Below are positions 16,164 to 24,166 of a DNA stretch of 33,481 nt, one piece after another. A model generated the notes under the pieces. The model was not told the origin of the DNA. It saw nothing but the letters and a program-made list of their open reading frames with translations, and searched no databases. The position numbers and the translations under genes were made by a program. This stretch comes from Bacillota bacterium (lineage in GTDB: Bacteria; Bacillota; Clostridia; Peptostreptococcales; Anaerovoracaceae). Positions within the stretch are counted from its first letter, which is position 1. Every line of letters starts with the position of its first letter. The stretch lies in contig JAFPXN010000153.1 in assembly GCA_017412505.1 (NCBI GenBank), positions 1-33,481 on the forward strand. Direction: 5' to 3'.

Positions 16164-17864
16164 CTACTCTTTCTTCTGGTCTTTTTCGAGGATCAGGTCT
16201 TTGACCGTTCCTCCGTTGGGAAGCATGGGAAGCACGAGTTCCCAGGTATCGATCACGGCTTCGACCACGTAGGGCCCGTCCGAGGCCATGCCTTCAGCAA
16301 AGGCCGCTTTGAAGCTTTCCAGATCGGTCACCCGCTTCGCCTTGGCACCCATGCCTTCCGCCACCATGCAGAAATCCGTCTTCCGGTCCGGAAGCGTGGC
16401 GGAATACCGGCTGCCGCAGTAGACAGCCTGCAGCTGCCGCACCATGCCCAGGGAGTGGTTGTTCAGCAGGACGATGACGACGGGGACCCGGTACGTGACC
16501 GCCGTAGCCAGCTCGATCAGGTTCATGGAGAAGCTGCCGTCCCCGGTGATCATGACCGTCTTCTCGCCCGTCGCAAGGCTGGCGCCGATCGCGGCCCCCA
16601 GGCCGTAGCCCATGGCGCCCAGACCGCCGGAAGACAGGAACTTGCGGTTCTTCTCGAATTCCAGGAACTGTCCGGCCCACATCTGATGCTGGCCCACGTC
16701 CGTCGTGACGATGGTATCGTCCGTTTTGCCTTCGTTGATCGCGTCGAAGATCTTGATCGTCGTGAACGGGTCTTCCGCGATGGTCTCATAATGATCGCGC
16801 AGCGATCTCGCTTCCTCGCGCAGTTCCTCCACGCGTTCCATCCATCCCGGATGCTGCGCTTCGTCCACGTTCTCCAGGATCCTGCTGACCGCGTCGGTGA
16901 TATCGCCGATCAGACCCACGTTGACGTTGATATTCTTATTGATCTCGGAAAAATCCGGGTCGATCTGGATGATCTTCTTTCCCGCCACATAGGCTTTCTG
17001 ATTGCCCGTAGCCCGGTCCGAGAATCGCACGCCGATCCCGATGATCAGGTCGGCTTCCCAGTTCGCTTTTGTGGAAGCGTAGCGGCCGTGCATGCCCTGC
17101 ATGCCGAGAAAACGCTCTTCTTTGCTGGGGATGCAGGAGATGCCCATGAACGTGCAGCCGATGCAGGCGTCGATCTTATCCGCCAGCGCCAGGATCAGTT
17201 CTCCCATGTTCCGGCTTTCCGCGCCGCCGCCGACGTAAATATAGGGACGTTTCGATTGATTGATCAGTTCGACAGCTTTCTTGACGTCTTTTTCCCGGGC
17301 CTGTTCCTCCGGGTACGGTTCTGCTTCGTGGCCCTTCTGGAAGAACGTCTCCGCCGCCTGCACGTCGCTGGGAATGTCCACGAGCACCGGGCCTGGCCGT
17401 CCGGATTTCGCGATGCGGAACGCTTCGCGTATGGTATCGGCCAGCTTCGTTACGTCGGTGACGTAGAAGTTATGCTTCGTGATGGGCATCGTGATGCCGA
17501 TGGTGTTGATCTCCTGGAACGAGTCCTTGCCGATGAAATACGTCGGCACGTTGCCCGTGATGGCGACGACGGGCACGGAGTCCATCATGGCCGCCGCGAG
17601 GCCTGTCGTCAGGTTCGTGGCGCCGGGACCGGACGTCGCGAGAACGACGCCGACTTTGCCGGTCGCTCTGGCGTAGCCGTCCGCCGCGTGCGCAGCGCCC
17701 TGCTCGTGGGCTGTCAGCACGTGCGTGATACGGTCCGCGTTTTGATACAACTGATCGTAGATCTGGAGCACCTGTCCGCCGGGATAGCCGAAGATGTGGG
17801 TCACGCCCTGTTCGATGAGCGTCTCTATGATGATCTGTGAGCCTTTCAATTTCTGAGTGTTCAT
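16164..17864 (-). CDS. ilvB: Acetolactate synthase large (catalytic) subunit
   Basis: 566 residues with the three domains of a thiamine-diphosphate enzyme. The N-terminal pyrimidine-binding domain has GYPGGQVLQIYDQL and the catalytic Glu in LTAHEQGAAHAADGYAR. The central domain is FAD-binding, and the C-terminal pyrophosphate domain has GDGSFSMNLIELATAV and NNHSLGMVRQLQ. It condenses pyruvate with pyruvate or 2-oxobutyrate, the first shared step to valine, leucine and isoleucine. It is the first gene of ilvBNCD. The 79-base upstream gap holds a promoter candidate and an 8-bp-arm palindrome but is too short for a T-box leader. Confidence 0.97.
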   Translation of the reverse strand: MNTQKLKGSQIIIETLIEQGVTHIFGYPGGQVLQIYDQLYQNADRITHVLTAHEQGAAHAADGYARATGKVGVVLATSGPGATNLTTGLAAAMMDSVPVVAITGNVPTYFIGKDSFQEINTIGITMPITKHNFYVTDVTKLADTIREAFRIAKSGRPGPVLVDIPSDVQAAETFFQKGHEAEPYPEEQAREKDVKKAVELINQSKRPYIYVGGGAESRNMGELILALADKIDACIGCTFMGISCIPSKEERFLGMQGMHGRYASTKANWEADLIIGIGVRFSDRATGNQKAYVAGKKIIQIDPDFSEINKNINVNVGLIGDITDAVSRILENVDEAQHPGWMERVEELREEARSLRDHYETIAEDPFTTIKIFDAINEGKTDDTIVTTDVGQHQMWAGQFLEFEKNRKFLSSGGLGAMGYGLGAAIGASLATGEKTVMITGDGSFSMNLIELATAVTYRVPVVIVLLNNHSLGMVRQLQAVYCGSRYSATLPDRKTDFCMVAEGMGAKAKRVTDLESFKAAFAEGMASDGPYVVEAVIDTWELVLPMLPNGGTVKDLILEKDQKKE

Positions 17865-17885
17865 AAATTAAGCCTGAATGGAGAG

Positions 17886-17922
17886 AGTATAAAAAAACTT
17901 CAACAATTTGACATTTGTTGAA
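17886..17922 (-). promoter_or_regulatory. ilvB promoter candidate with palindromic operator
   Basis: A perfect inverted repeat, TTCAACAA (17899-17906) and TTGTTGAA (17915-17922), brackets 8 bases. On the minus strand a TATACT -10 (17891-17886) lies just downstream, and any -35 would fall inside the palindrome, so a bound protein would block or guide RNA polymerase. The sequence does not match the CodY consensus I know. Confidence 0.55.
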
Positions 17923-17943
17923 TTTACACAAATATTAACACCG

Positions 17944-18231
17944 TCATTTTGTGGTGTCAAGCAAACGCTCTTTTTCCGCTTTCGTCATTTTTTTGACAGC
18001 GGCTTCCCTGCTCAGCGCGCGTCCGTACTCGTACGGACCCTCCGTGTAGACAAGCTGACAGGGTCTGCGGCTGCGGGTGTATTTCGCGCCGACGCCGTAG
18101 TTGTGCTGCTTGAGCCTGGCCTCGGGGTCCGCGGAGATGCCGCAGTACAGGGAACCGTCGCTGCAGCGCAGCAGATAGACGTAGCGCTGGCTGTAGACGC
18201 GCTTCTTCAGCGCGCGTTCCTCGCTATTCAT
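17944..18231 (-). CDS. GIY-YIG domain protein, UPF0213/YhbQ-like
   Basis: 95 residues from the ATG at 18231; the longer open frame upstream overlaps a different small gene. The GIY-YIG fold is seen as RYVYLLRCSDGSLYCGISADPEARLKQHN (about 16-44), where YVY and YCGI replace GIY and YIG, with the conserved Arg in EARL and the KYTRSRRPCQLVYTE segment. Single-domain proteins of this type are presumed nucleases, possibly acting on branched or damaged DNA, but their roles are poorly defined. Its start overlaps the end of the 42-residue membrane ORF by 8 bases. It is the last gene of the run that begins at sulP. Confidence 0.9.
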   Translation of the reverse strand: MNSEERALKKRVYSQRYVYLLRCSDGSLYCGISADPEARLKQHNYGVGAKYTRSRRPCQLVYTEGPYEYGRALSREAAVKKMTKAEKERLLDTTK

Positions 18232-18352
18232 CGCCGTTCTCCCGCTCTTCCGCTTCCTTCTTCGCTTTTTCTTTCTTGCGGTTCTGGATGTAATAATACA
18301 GGATGCCCGCGAAGCAGACCGCTTCGATCGCAAATGCGAAAAATGCCTTCAT
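18224..18352 (-). CDS. 42-residue single-pass membrane peptide
   Basis: The ORF runs from ATG at 18352 to TAG at 18224. A GGGAGG ribosome binding site sits 6-7 bases upstream, between it and the PHP gene stop at 18364. The peptide has a hydrophobic stretch (residues 4-21: FFAFAIEAVCFAGILYYY) followed by a strongly charged Lys/Glu tail (RKKEKAKKEAEERENGDE). It is sandwiched between, and tightly coupled to, the PHP gene and the GIY-YIG gene. I do not recognise it; it is supported by ribosome binding site, spacing, membrane-segment composition and overlap. Confidence 0.7.
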   Translation of the reverse strand: MKAFFAFAIEAVCFAGILYYYIQNRKKEKAKKEAEERENGDE

Positions 18353-18363
18353 CAAAAGCCTCC

Positions 18364-19155
18364 CTATACGTCGAATTCTATGATATTGGCGCCGAGAGCG
18401 CGATAATACTTCTCCCAGCGGTCAAAACCGTACGCGATGTTTTCCGGTCTGTGGCTGTCGCTGGACAGCACGAAAGAAGCGCCGCGGTCGATGAGATAGC
18501 GGGCGATGTCCGGATGCGGATACGGAACGCTGCGGTAGTTCTTCGCGATGGCGCCCATATTGATCTCGAACGGCCTGCCGGTCTTCAGCAGGCGGTCCGC
18601 CGCTTTCTGCCAGGCCGCGACATAGCGCGGATGCTGAGGATCGAAGGGACAGCTGTCCTTTTCAGCGTATTTCGCGCAGAGGTCGAAATGCCCGATGATG
18701 TCGCAGTCCGTGCGCTCCACGACTTCGCTCTCCAGCTGCCAGTAGGATTCCAGCAGCGCGTAGACGTCGCCGCCGAAACCGATCTCTGCGGCGTTCCGCA
18801 GGCAGTCTTCCGGATAGTCGATCACGAGGATGCGGCCTTCCGGATCCTTTGCGTAATGCACGGAACCGATCTTGTAATCGTAGCCGGTCTCTTTTTCCTC
18901 AGAGAGCGCGTCCATCTCCAGGCCCAGCTTCAGATCGATACGGCCGGCGAATTCCTCCTGCAGCGCGCGTATCGTCCGCACGTACTCCTCCCGTTTCTCC
19001 AGGGGGATGCAGACGTCCAGGTCGTACGGCGCGTAGCCGTGATCCGACAGCCCGTAGCGGGTCAGCCCTTTGCTGACCGCGGCTTCCACCATGACGCGGG
19101 GGCTGGCGATACCGTCGGAATAATTCGAATGGGAATGAAAATCAGAACGTATCAT
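18364..19155 (-). CDS. PHP-domain histidinol-phosphatase-like phosphoesterase
   Basis: 263 residues. The PHP fold is marked by SDFHSHSNYSDG (about 4-15, HxH metal ligands), YGLSDHGYAPYD (second motif), KLGLEMDAL (Glu ligand), KIGSVHYA (His), CDIIGHFDL and the C-terminal FVLSSDSHRPENIAYGF with DSH metal ligands. This layout matches HisK/HisJ-type histidinol-phosphatases, but no his genes are nearby, so another phosphoester substrate is possible. It follows the unknown membrane protein gene by 7 bases and precedes the 42-residue ORF by 11, placing it within the sulP run. Confidence 0.88.
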   Translation of the reverse strand: MIRSDFHSHSNYSDGIASPRVMVEAAVSKGLTRYGLSDHGYAPYDLDVCIPLEKREEYVRTIRALQEEFAGRIDLKLGLEMDALSEEKETGYDYKIGSVHYAKDPEGRILVIDYPEDCLRNAAEIGFGGDVYALLESYWQLESEVVERTDCDIIGHFDLCAKYAEKDSCPFDPQHPRYVAAWQKAADRLLKTGRPFEINMGAIAKNYRSVPYPHPDIARYLIDRGASFVLSSDSHRPENIAYGFDRWEKYYRALGANIIEFDV

Positions 19156-19162
19156 AAGTCAC

Positions 19163-19663
19163 CTACAACGCAGCGATCAGGGAAACGACGATGGCGCCGA
19201 GCGCGATCACGGTGATCACCCACAGGACGAGCCACATCCAGCTGACCTGTCTCTTGCGCACCTCCGGCAGATCGACGACGGCCATCTTTTTAAACTTCCG
19301 GCTTACCTTCAGCGGCACGTCCTGGCCTTCGCGGAACACAGCCGTTCCGCTGCCGGCTGTCAGCTTCATGACCGAAGGGATGACGTAGTCCTTCAGCAGG
19401 ACCATCTCGCCGTCTTCCCTCTCGTACGCCAGATCGACGAGGTAATCGCAGGGAATGTCCCGGGTGTCCAACTTGCCGTTCGTCGGGACTATCAGTCTGG
19501 CGCGGTCCCGCCGCATGGCTTTCTTCAGCGCAGCGACCGTACCGCGGGTGCTGACGCCGCCGCTGCCCAAATGCATCAGCATGACGGTGACTGTGTCGTA
19601 CAGATTGTAGATCGCCAAAGCTTCCAATATGACCAATACTATGAGCAGGGCCTTGTCACTCAT
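19163..19663 (-). CDS. Unknown protein with two terminal membrane segments
   Basis: 166 residues, not recognised. An N-terminal hydrophobic helix (about 5-30) and a C-terminal one (about 143-166) flank a mixed-charge domain (about 40-135). The central domain has a Thr-Arg-Gly and basic stretch (STRGTVAALKKAMRRDRAR), then a beta-rich part (CDYLVDLAYEREDGEMVLLKDYVIP, GTAVFREGQDVPLKVSRKFKKMAVVDLPE) that resembles small beta-barrel or NfeD/DUF3592-like extramembrane domains in general character only. The start overlaps the stop of the DUF5662 gene in ATGA, showing tight coupling. The function is unknown. Confidence 0.75.
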   Translation of the reverse strand: MSDKALLIVLVILEALAIYNLYDTVTVMLMHLGSGGVSTRGTVAALKKAMRRDRARLIVPTNGKLDTRDIPCDYLVDLAYEREDGEMVLLKDYVIPSVMKLTAGSGTAVFREGQDVPLKVSRKFKKMAVVDLPEVRKRQVSWMWLVLWVITVIALGAIVVSLIAAL

Positions 19664-20241
19664 AAACGTTTCTCCTTCTTCAGCAGATACCGGATGAACC
19701 GGCAGGCTGTGTCTTCCCCCTCCATGCTGAGCACGGTCAGCATCTGCGTGATCAGCTTTTCCGTTTCGGGATGCATAAAGACGTGGGGGCGCATCTTTTC
19801 CTGATAAGCCAGCGGATCTTTCTGCGTGTACGCGTCCCCTTTATAGACCTTGCAGGCCGCAACGCGGTCACAGAACATTTCAGCCACGTATTCCAACGGC
19901 ATCTCCACCGCCTGGAAACGGTCGGACAGGCCCATGCGGGTCCCGCCGTTCTTCACAAAGTCCCGCTGCTCCTGGCTCGGATAATCGATCCAGTATTCGA
20001 AATGGTGGCGGTTGCGTCCCTTGTGATGCATCCAGGACCTGCTGCAGCCCGTCTGCTGCCTTTCCTGGTCGTTCGGGCTGCGAAAGCCCTGATAATAGCG
20101 GCAGCCCGGGAGAAACTCCTGAGGACTGTATTTCGACAGGTCGTGCGTCAGACCCTGCCGGTACAGGCCGATCTTGAAGCACAGCCTGCGGACTTCCCGC
20201 CTGTGTCTTGTTATGGTCTTGAAATGATCCCGGATATGCAT
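19660..20241 (-). CDS. DUF5662 family protein
   Basis: 193 residues. Landmarks are an N-terminal HIRDHFKTITRHRREV, GLYRQGLTHDLSKYSPQEFLPGCRYYQG (HD dipeptide plus SKYSP) and WMHHKGRNRHHFEYWIDY (His-rich), followed by MPLEYVAEMFCDRVAACKVYKGDAY. The His/Asp layout suggests a metal-dependent, HD-like phosphohydrolase fold, but this is inference and the family has no assigned function that I know. It is common in Clostridia. It begins 17 bases after sulP and overlaps the next gene by 4 bases. The start codon has only a close AAGG upstream, so initiation may depend on coupling to sulP. Confidence 0.8.
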   Translation of the reverse strand: MHIRDHFKTITRHRREVRRLCFKIGLYRQGLTHDLSKYSPQEFLPGCRYYQGFRSPNDQERQQTGCSRSWMHHKGRNRHHFEYWIDYPSQEQRDFVKNGGTRMGLSDRFQAVEMPLEYVAEMFCDRVAACKVYKGDAYTQKDPLAYQEKMRPHVFMHPETEKLITQMLTVLSMEGEDTACRFIRYLLKKEKRL

Positions 20242-20258
20242 ACCTTAAATGAATCGGC

Positions 20259-21899
20259 CTATTGATCGCCCGCGATCGCTTCGGCCATCTCGATAGCTTC
20301 TTCGATGTGATTACAGAAGAATTCGCGGCCCACTTTTTCGACGAAGCCGCTGTGCTCCATGACCTTCATGGGCTGCGGGTTGACGTGCGAGAAAATGATC
20401 TGCGCGCCCTGCGCCTTGCAGCGGTCGTAGAGTTTTTCCAGCGAAGAGAGCGCCGTGGAGTCCAGCGCGGTCACGCTGCGCATGCGCAGCACCAGCGCCT
20501 TGGTCGTCTTTCTCGCGGTGATCGCGGACAGTTTTTCCACGCTGCCGAAGAACAGAGGTCCTTCGATCTCGTAGATGCTCACTTCGGGCAGGATGTGGCG
20601 CAGACCGGACTCTTCGTCCTCCGGCGCGTCTTCCCACTGGCGGATGTCCGTCTCCTCGCTCATGCGCTTCATGAACAGCAGGCAGGCCAGGCCAAGGCCG
20701 ACGCCGATCGCTACGACCAGGTCGAACACGACCGTCAGGATGAACGTGATCACCAGCACGATGATGTCGCTCTTCGGAGCCGTCTTGACGAGGTTCACGA
20801 AGGGTCTCCACTGGCACATGTTATAGGCGACGACGAACAGCACGGCCGCGATGACAGGCATGGGAATATAGCTCGCGAACGGCATCAGGAGCAGCAGCAC
20901 GAGAAGCAGCACGACGGAGTGCACCATGCCTGCGACGGGCGTCTTGCCGCCGTTGTTGATGTTCGCCGCGGTTCTGGCGATGGCGCCCGTAGCCGGGATG
21001 CCGCCGAACAGCGCGGAACCGATATTGCCGATGCCCTGCGCGATGAGCTCGGTGTCCGGGCGGTGCTTGTCGCCGGTCATGCCGTCCGCGACGACGCAGG
21101 AAAGCAGCGATTCGATAGCCGCCAGGATCGCGATCGTGATCGCGTTGGGGAACATGGAGCGGATCAGGGAGAAGCTGACGGGATGCAGATGCAGTGTCGG
21201 CAGCTTGCTGCTGACCGTGTACAGATCCCCGATGGTATTGACGGGCAGGTGCGCAAATTTAACGATCAGGGACCCCACCAGGACCGCGATGAGCGAAGCG
21301 GGGATCTTCGCGGACACTTTCGGCCACAGGATGAGGATCGCGAGGCTGAGCGCTCCAATGGCCAGCGCCCAGGGATTGAGCGTCCCGAAATTCTTCGCCA
21401 CCGCTTCGACCTTTTCCACGGTCTCGATCGTCACGGTGCCGGCCGGATACGCCAGACCGAAGAAATCTTTGAGCTGGCCGATGAGGATCGTGACCGCGAT
21501 GCCCGCGGTGAATCCGATGGTGATGGTGCCGGGGATGAAGCGGATCAGTTTGCCGAGGCGCAGCACGCCCATGACGATCAGCAGGATGCCGGCCATGACC
21601 GTTGCCACCATCAGGCCCTGCAGCCCGGAATTGGCGACGATGCCCGCGACAATGGTCGCGAACGCTGCGGTCGGTCCCGCGATCTGCACTTTGCTGCCGC
21701 CGAACGCGGAGATCAGGAAGCCGGCGATGATGGCGGTGTACAGGCCCTCTTCCGGGCCGACGCCGGACGCCAGCGCCAGCGCAATGGAGAGCGGCAGCGC
21801 GATGACCGCTACGATGATGCCCGAGACGATGTCCGAAGACAGATCCTTGGCGGAATAGTTTTTCAGGCTCGTCCAGAGCATGGGTTTGATGGGTTCCAT
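20259..21899 (-). CDS. SulP/SLC26-family anion transporter with STAS domain
   Basis: 546 residues. About a dozen membrane helices occupy residues 20-420, with family signs GIIVAVIALPLSIALALASGVGPEEGLYTAIIAGF near the N-terminus and GGIPATGAIARTAANINNGGKTPVAGM in the core. A cytoplasmic STAS domain (about 435-540) ends the protein, with VTALDSTALSSLEKLYDRC at its conserved turn. Members carry sulfate, bicarbonate or other anions; the substrate cannot be decided here. It is the first gene of a six-gene run. Its ATG abuts the T-run of a terminator-like hairpin, and the best ribosome binding site lies within that hairpin, suggesting leader control. Confidence 0.93.
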   Translation of the reverse strand: MEPIKPMLWTSLKNYSAKDLSSDIVSGIIVAVIALPLSIALALASGVGPEEGLYTAIIAGFLISAFGGSKVQIAGPTAAFATIVAGIVANSGLQGLMVATVMAGILLIVMGVLRLGKLIRFIPGTITIGFTAGIAVTILIGQLKDFFGLAYPAGTVTIETVEKVEAVAKNFGTLNPWALAIGALSLAILILWPKVSAKIPASLIAVLVGSLIVKFAHLPVNTIGDLYTVSSKLPTLHLHPVSFSLIRSMFPNAITIAILAAIESLLSCVVADGMTGDKHRPDTELIAQGIGNIGSALFGGIPATGAIARTAANINNGGKTPVAGMVHSVVLLLVLLLLMPFASYIPMPVIAAVLFVVAYNMCQWRPFVNLVKTAPKSDIIVLVITFILTVVFDLVVAIGVGLGLACLLFMKRMSEETDIRQWEDAPEDEESGLRHILPEVSIYEIEGPLFFGSVEKLSAITARKTTKALVLRMRSVTALDSTALSSLEKLYDRCKAQGAQIIFSHVNPQPMKVMEHSGFVEKVGREFFCNHIEEAIEMAEAIAGDQ

Positions 21900-21900
21900 G

Positions 21901-21964
21901 GAAATAAAAAGACCTTCTCTTTCTTATAATTCAGACAAACATAAATTATATCAAAAAGAAGGTC
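21901..21964 (-). terminator. Terminator-like hairpin ending at the sulP start, with promoter-like loop
   Basis: On the minus strand the arms 21964-21957 and 21918-21911 pair (GACCTTCT with AGAAGGTC; 11 of 12 positions if extended inward), followed by TTTTTATTTC that ends one base before the sulP ATG. The loop carries a TATAAT (21950-21945). The 3' arm carries AGAAGG, the only ribosome-binding-like sequence before sulP. Confidence 0.75.
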
Positions 21965-21989
21965 AAAATTCTATGATTTTCTGCGAGAA

Positions 21990-22307
21990 CTACAGAATGC
22001 CCTGCCCGATCATCTGCGCGAGGGAATACAGCGCGTCGGATGCGGTCAGACGGTTTTCCTCCAGTACGTCGTACAGACCGTCCTCGGAAAGGACGCCCCG
22101 CTTCAGATCCTCCGGCAGCTTGCCTGCTTCATCCGCTTCGAAATCCTTCCTCCAATCGGACGCGTAATATGCTTCAAGTTCCAGGATCGTATCCTGGATC
22201 ATGGTATAGTCGTCGAGCGCCTTGCGGAAGCGCTCCAGCACCTCCTTTGCGGCATCCAGATTCTCTTCCATCTGCATGATGCGTTTGATCTGTTTCGTCT
22301 GTCTCAT
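21990..22307 (-). CDS. DUF4298 family protein
   Basis: 105 residues, mostly helical and acidic, with the family's layout: an N-terminal coiled stretch (RIMQMEENLDAAKEVLERFRKALDDY), then LEAYYASDWRKDFEADEAGKLPEDLKRGVLSEDGLYDVLEEN. The function of DUF4298 is not established; these are small cytoplasmic proteins common in Firmicutes. AAGGAG precedes the ATG with good spacing. It lies 31 bases after ccsA, is the last gene of the nrfA run, and is followed by the hairpin at 21911-21964. Confidence 0.85.
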   Translation of the reverse strand: MRQTKQIKRIMQMEENLDAAKEVLERFRKALDDYTMIQDTILELEAYYASDWRKDFEADEAGKLPEDLKRGVLSEDGLYDVLEENRLTASDALYSLAQMIGQGIL

Positions 22308-22338
22308 GGTCCGTTCTCCTTCCGTTTTCAGGAACAGG

Positions 22339-23172
22339 TTATCGATAGGAATGCAGGCCCGCCAGAAGCGTGTTTACCCCCACGTAGGTAAATATCACGG
22401 CCGCGAACCCCAAGGCCGCGAAAATCGCCGATTTTCGGCCTCTGAGGCCCTTGTTGAGGCGCAGGTGGAGGTAGATGGCGTAAATGATCCACGTGATGAG
22501 CGACCAGGTCTCCTTCGGATCCCAGTTCCAGTACGTGCCCCAGGCCCTCTTCGCCCAGATGGACCCTGTAACGATGCAGAGCGTCAGGAACAGGAAGCCG
22601 AGAGAAACCGCCCGGTACGTGATCGTATCCAGCATCTGTTCATCCGGGAAATGCATGCGGGCAAACGCGCTGCTCTGCAGTTTCTCCCGGAACAGGAACA
22701 CCATCGCGACGCCGAAAGCGACGCCGAAAGAACCGTAGGCGATGATGGCCGTGCAGACGTGGAACGCCAGCCAGTTGCTCTGCAGCGCCGGCATCAGGGC
22801 ATGGATGTCCTTGCTCTGCATGGCCGCATAGCCGATCACCAGGAAGATGACGGGCGCCACGAAACAGCCGAGCGCGTTGAAATCGTACTTCTTCACGAAG
22901 ATCAGGAAGCACAGCGCGATGCCCCAGGCAAACGCCATGGCGAATTCATATTGATTCGTCAGAGGCAGCCGTCCCGCGTTGACGCCGCGCACGGCGATGC
23001 AGAACGTATGCGCGATGAAGCCTGCGATCATAAGACGGTAGGCAAACACGCCTGCTTTTTCCTTTTTCGCCGCGACGAACACGAAATAGAAGGCCGTCGC
23101 GATCAGATAGACCGCGAGCACCGCAGGAAACGCGGCTGATTCGATCTTATTCAGCAATGGATCCGTCGTCAT
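22339..23172 (-). CDS. ccsA: Cytochrome c biogenesis protein CcsA/ResC (haem handling, WWD domain)
   Basis: 277 residues with about eight membrane helices. The haem-binding tryptophan-rich WWD motif is seen as WGTYWNWDPKETWSLITW (about 212-229). Conserved histidines lie in HVCTAIIAYG (about 138), HLRLNKGLRG (about 237) and near the C-terminus (LAGLHSYR). With ResB it forms the System II synthase that attaches haem to apocytochrome CxxCH sites outside the membrane. GAGGAGG lies 7-8 bases before the ATG, inside the end of resB, with which it overlaps by 26 bases. It presumably serves the five-haem NrfA encoded upstream in the same operon. Confidence 0.95.
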   Translation of the reverse strand: MTTDPLLNKIESAAFPAVLAVYLIATAFYFVFVAAKKEKAGVFAYRLMIAGFIAHTFCIAVRGVNAGRLPLTNQYEFAMAFAWGIALCFLIFVKKYDFNALGCFVAPVIFLVIGYAAMQSKDIHALMPALQSNWLAFHVCTAIIAYGSFGVAFGVAMVFLFREKLQSSAFARMHFPDEQMLDTITYRAVSLGFLFLTLCIVTGSIWAKRAWGTYWNWDPKETWSLITWIIYAIYLHLRLNKGLRGRKSAIFAALGFAAVIFTYVGVNTLLAGLHSYR

Positions 23173-24160
23173 GTCCGCCCTCCTCTCCGTAAACCGGGCG
23201 CCAGTAAAATGCCAGGAAGATGCCGGCCAGCATGATCAGGGCCGCGATGCCGACCATCCGCTCCGTCGGGTCTCGGCGGATAACGATCAGCGTATACTCC
23301 GTCGGATCACGGAACACGAAACCATATTCGTTGATCCGCACGGCGGTATTCATCGCCGCAAAGTCCATGCCCTTGATCTCGCCGTTGTAGTAGACCGTGA
23401 ACAGGCTGCGCGGCTCGTTCAACAGCGGCGTCCTGCTGTAGTAGCTGCCGGTCTCATTGACAGCGAAATCCGGATAAAATTTGTTGAACAGGATCTGCAG
23501 CGCAGGTCTGTCGTCGGGGCACGTCGTCTCGCCGACGCACACGATGTCGCTCCTCTGCAGGCTGCCATCCTTGTAGATATCGATCGTATTGGCCCAGCCG
23601 GTGCTGTCCTGGAAAAAGCCGTAGCCGAACGCGTTCATCGGGTGGTTGACGCTCGCCGAACCGGAGGCCTCCTGCCCAGAGCCGTCTGTGACCGTCAGAT
23701 CCGCCACGTACTGCTCCACGGTGAAATCGTCCCGCATCTGCACTTCGAAATCGTCGATGCGTACCCACAGACCGGTCTGTTCCACCGGCTGCATGCTGCC
23801 GGGTATGCCATAGATCGAATACTCTTCGCTGAGAAAGTCTCCTGCCGCGAAGCCGATGACGACGAGCAGCATGCCCAGATGGCACAGCCACGTACCGAAC
23901 GCGCCGGCGCGCCTCGCTTTTGCCTGCCTGTAATTGGCGAGAGCTGCGGGCAGGCGTTTTACGCTGCACAGAAAGAGGTTCAGGCAGAGCACGGCTGCAA
24001 TGCTCCTCATCCACCAGCTGCTGAAATAGGCCTTGGGGGAACTCACGAGGCTGCCCGCGACGCAGAATCCTATGATCACGAGCAGCAGGATCATGCTGAA
24101 CCGCATGCTGATGAAAAACCGGAGCGCCCTGTTTGCAGTTGTCGGTCGTTGTTCGTTCAT
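23147..24160 (-). CDS. resB: Cytochrome c biogenesis protein ResB/CcsB
   Basis: 337 residues. Three membrane helices are grouped near the N-terminus (about 13-35, 50-62 and 90-108), followed by a large extracytoplasmic domain (about 115-300) and a fourth helix (about 303-322). Family signs are SMRFSMILLLVIIGFCVAGSLV and GTWLCHLGMLLVVIGFAAGD with a haem-linked His. It partners CcsA in System II cytochrome c maturation. The ATG at 24160 has no visible ribosome binding site: a G/C hairpin and T-rich run sit directly before it. An internal start near residue 19 is possible but would cut into the first helix. Confidence 0.9.
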   Translation of the reverse strand: MNEQRPTTANRALRFFISMRFSMILLLVIIGFCVAGSLVSSPKAYFSSWWMRSIAAVLCLNLFLCSVKRLPAALANYRQAKARRAGAFGTWLCHLGMLLVVIGFAAGDFLSEEYSIYGIPGSMQPVEQTGLWVRIDDFEVQMRDDFTVEQYVADLTVTDGSGQEASGSASVNHPMNAFGYGFFQDSTGWANTIDIYKDGSLQRSDIVCVGETTCPDDRPALQILFNKFYPDFAVNETGSYYSRTPLLNEPRSLFTVYYNGEIKGMDFAAMNTAVRINEYGFVFRDPTEYTLIVIRRDPTERMVGIAALIMLAGIFLAFYWRPVYGEEGGHDDGSIAE

Positions 24161-24166
24161 AAAGAA

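Noticed and set aside
17865..17943. T-box or peptide-leader attenuator before ilvB
   Set aside because: The gap is too short, with no leader peptide rich in Ile/Val/Leu and no terminator-antiterminator pair.
17938..17959. Terminator after the GIY-YIG gene
   Set aside because: The ACACC/GGTGT arms give only a 5-bp stem that includes the stop codon region, with an interrupted T-run; too weak to call.
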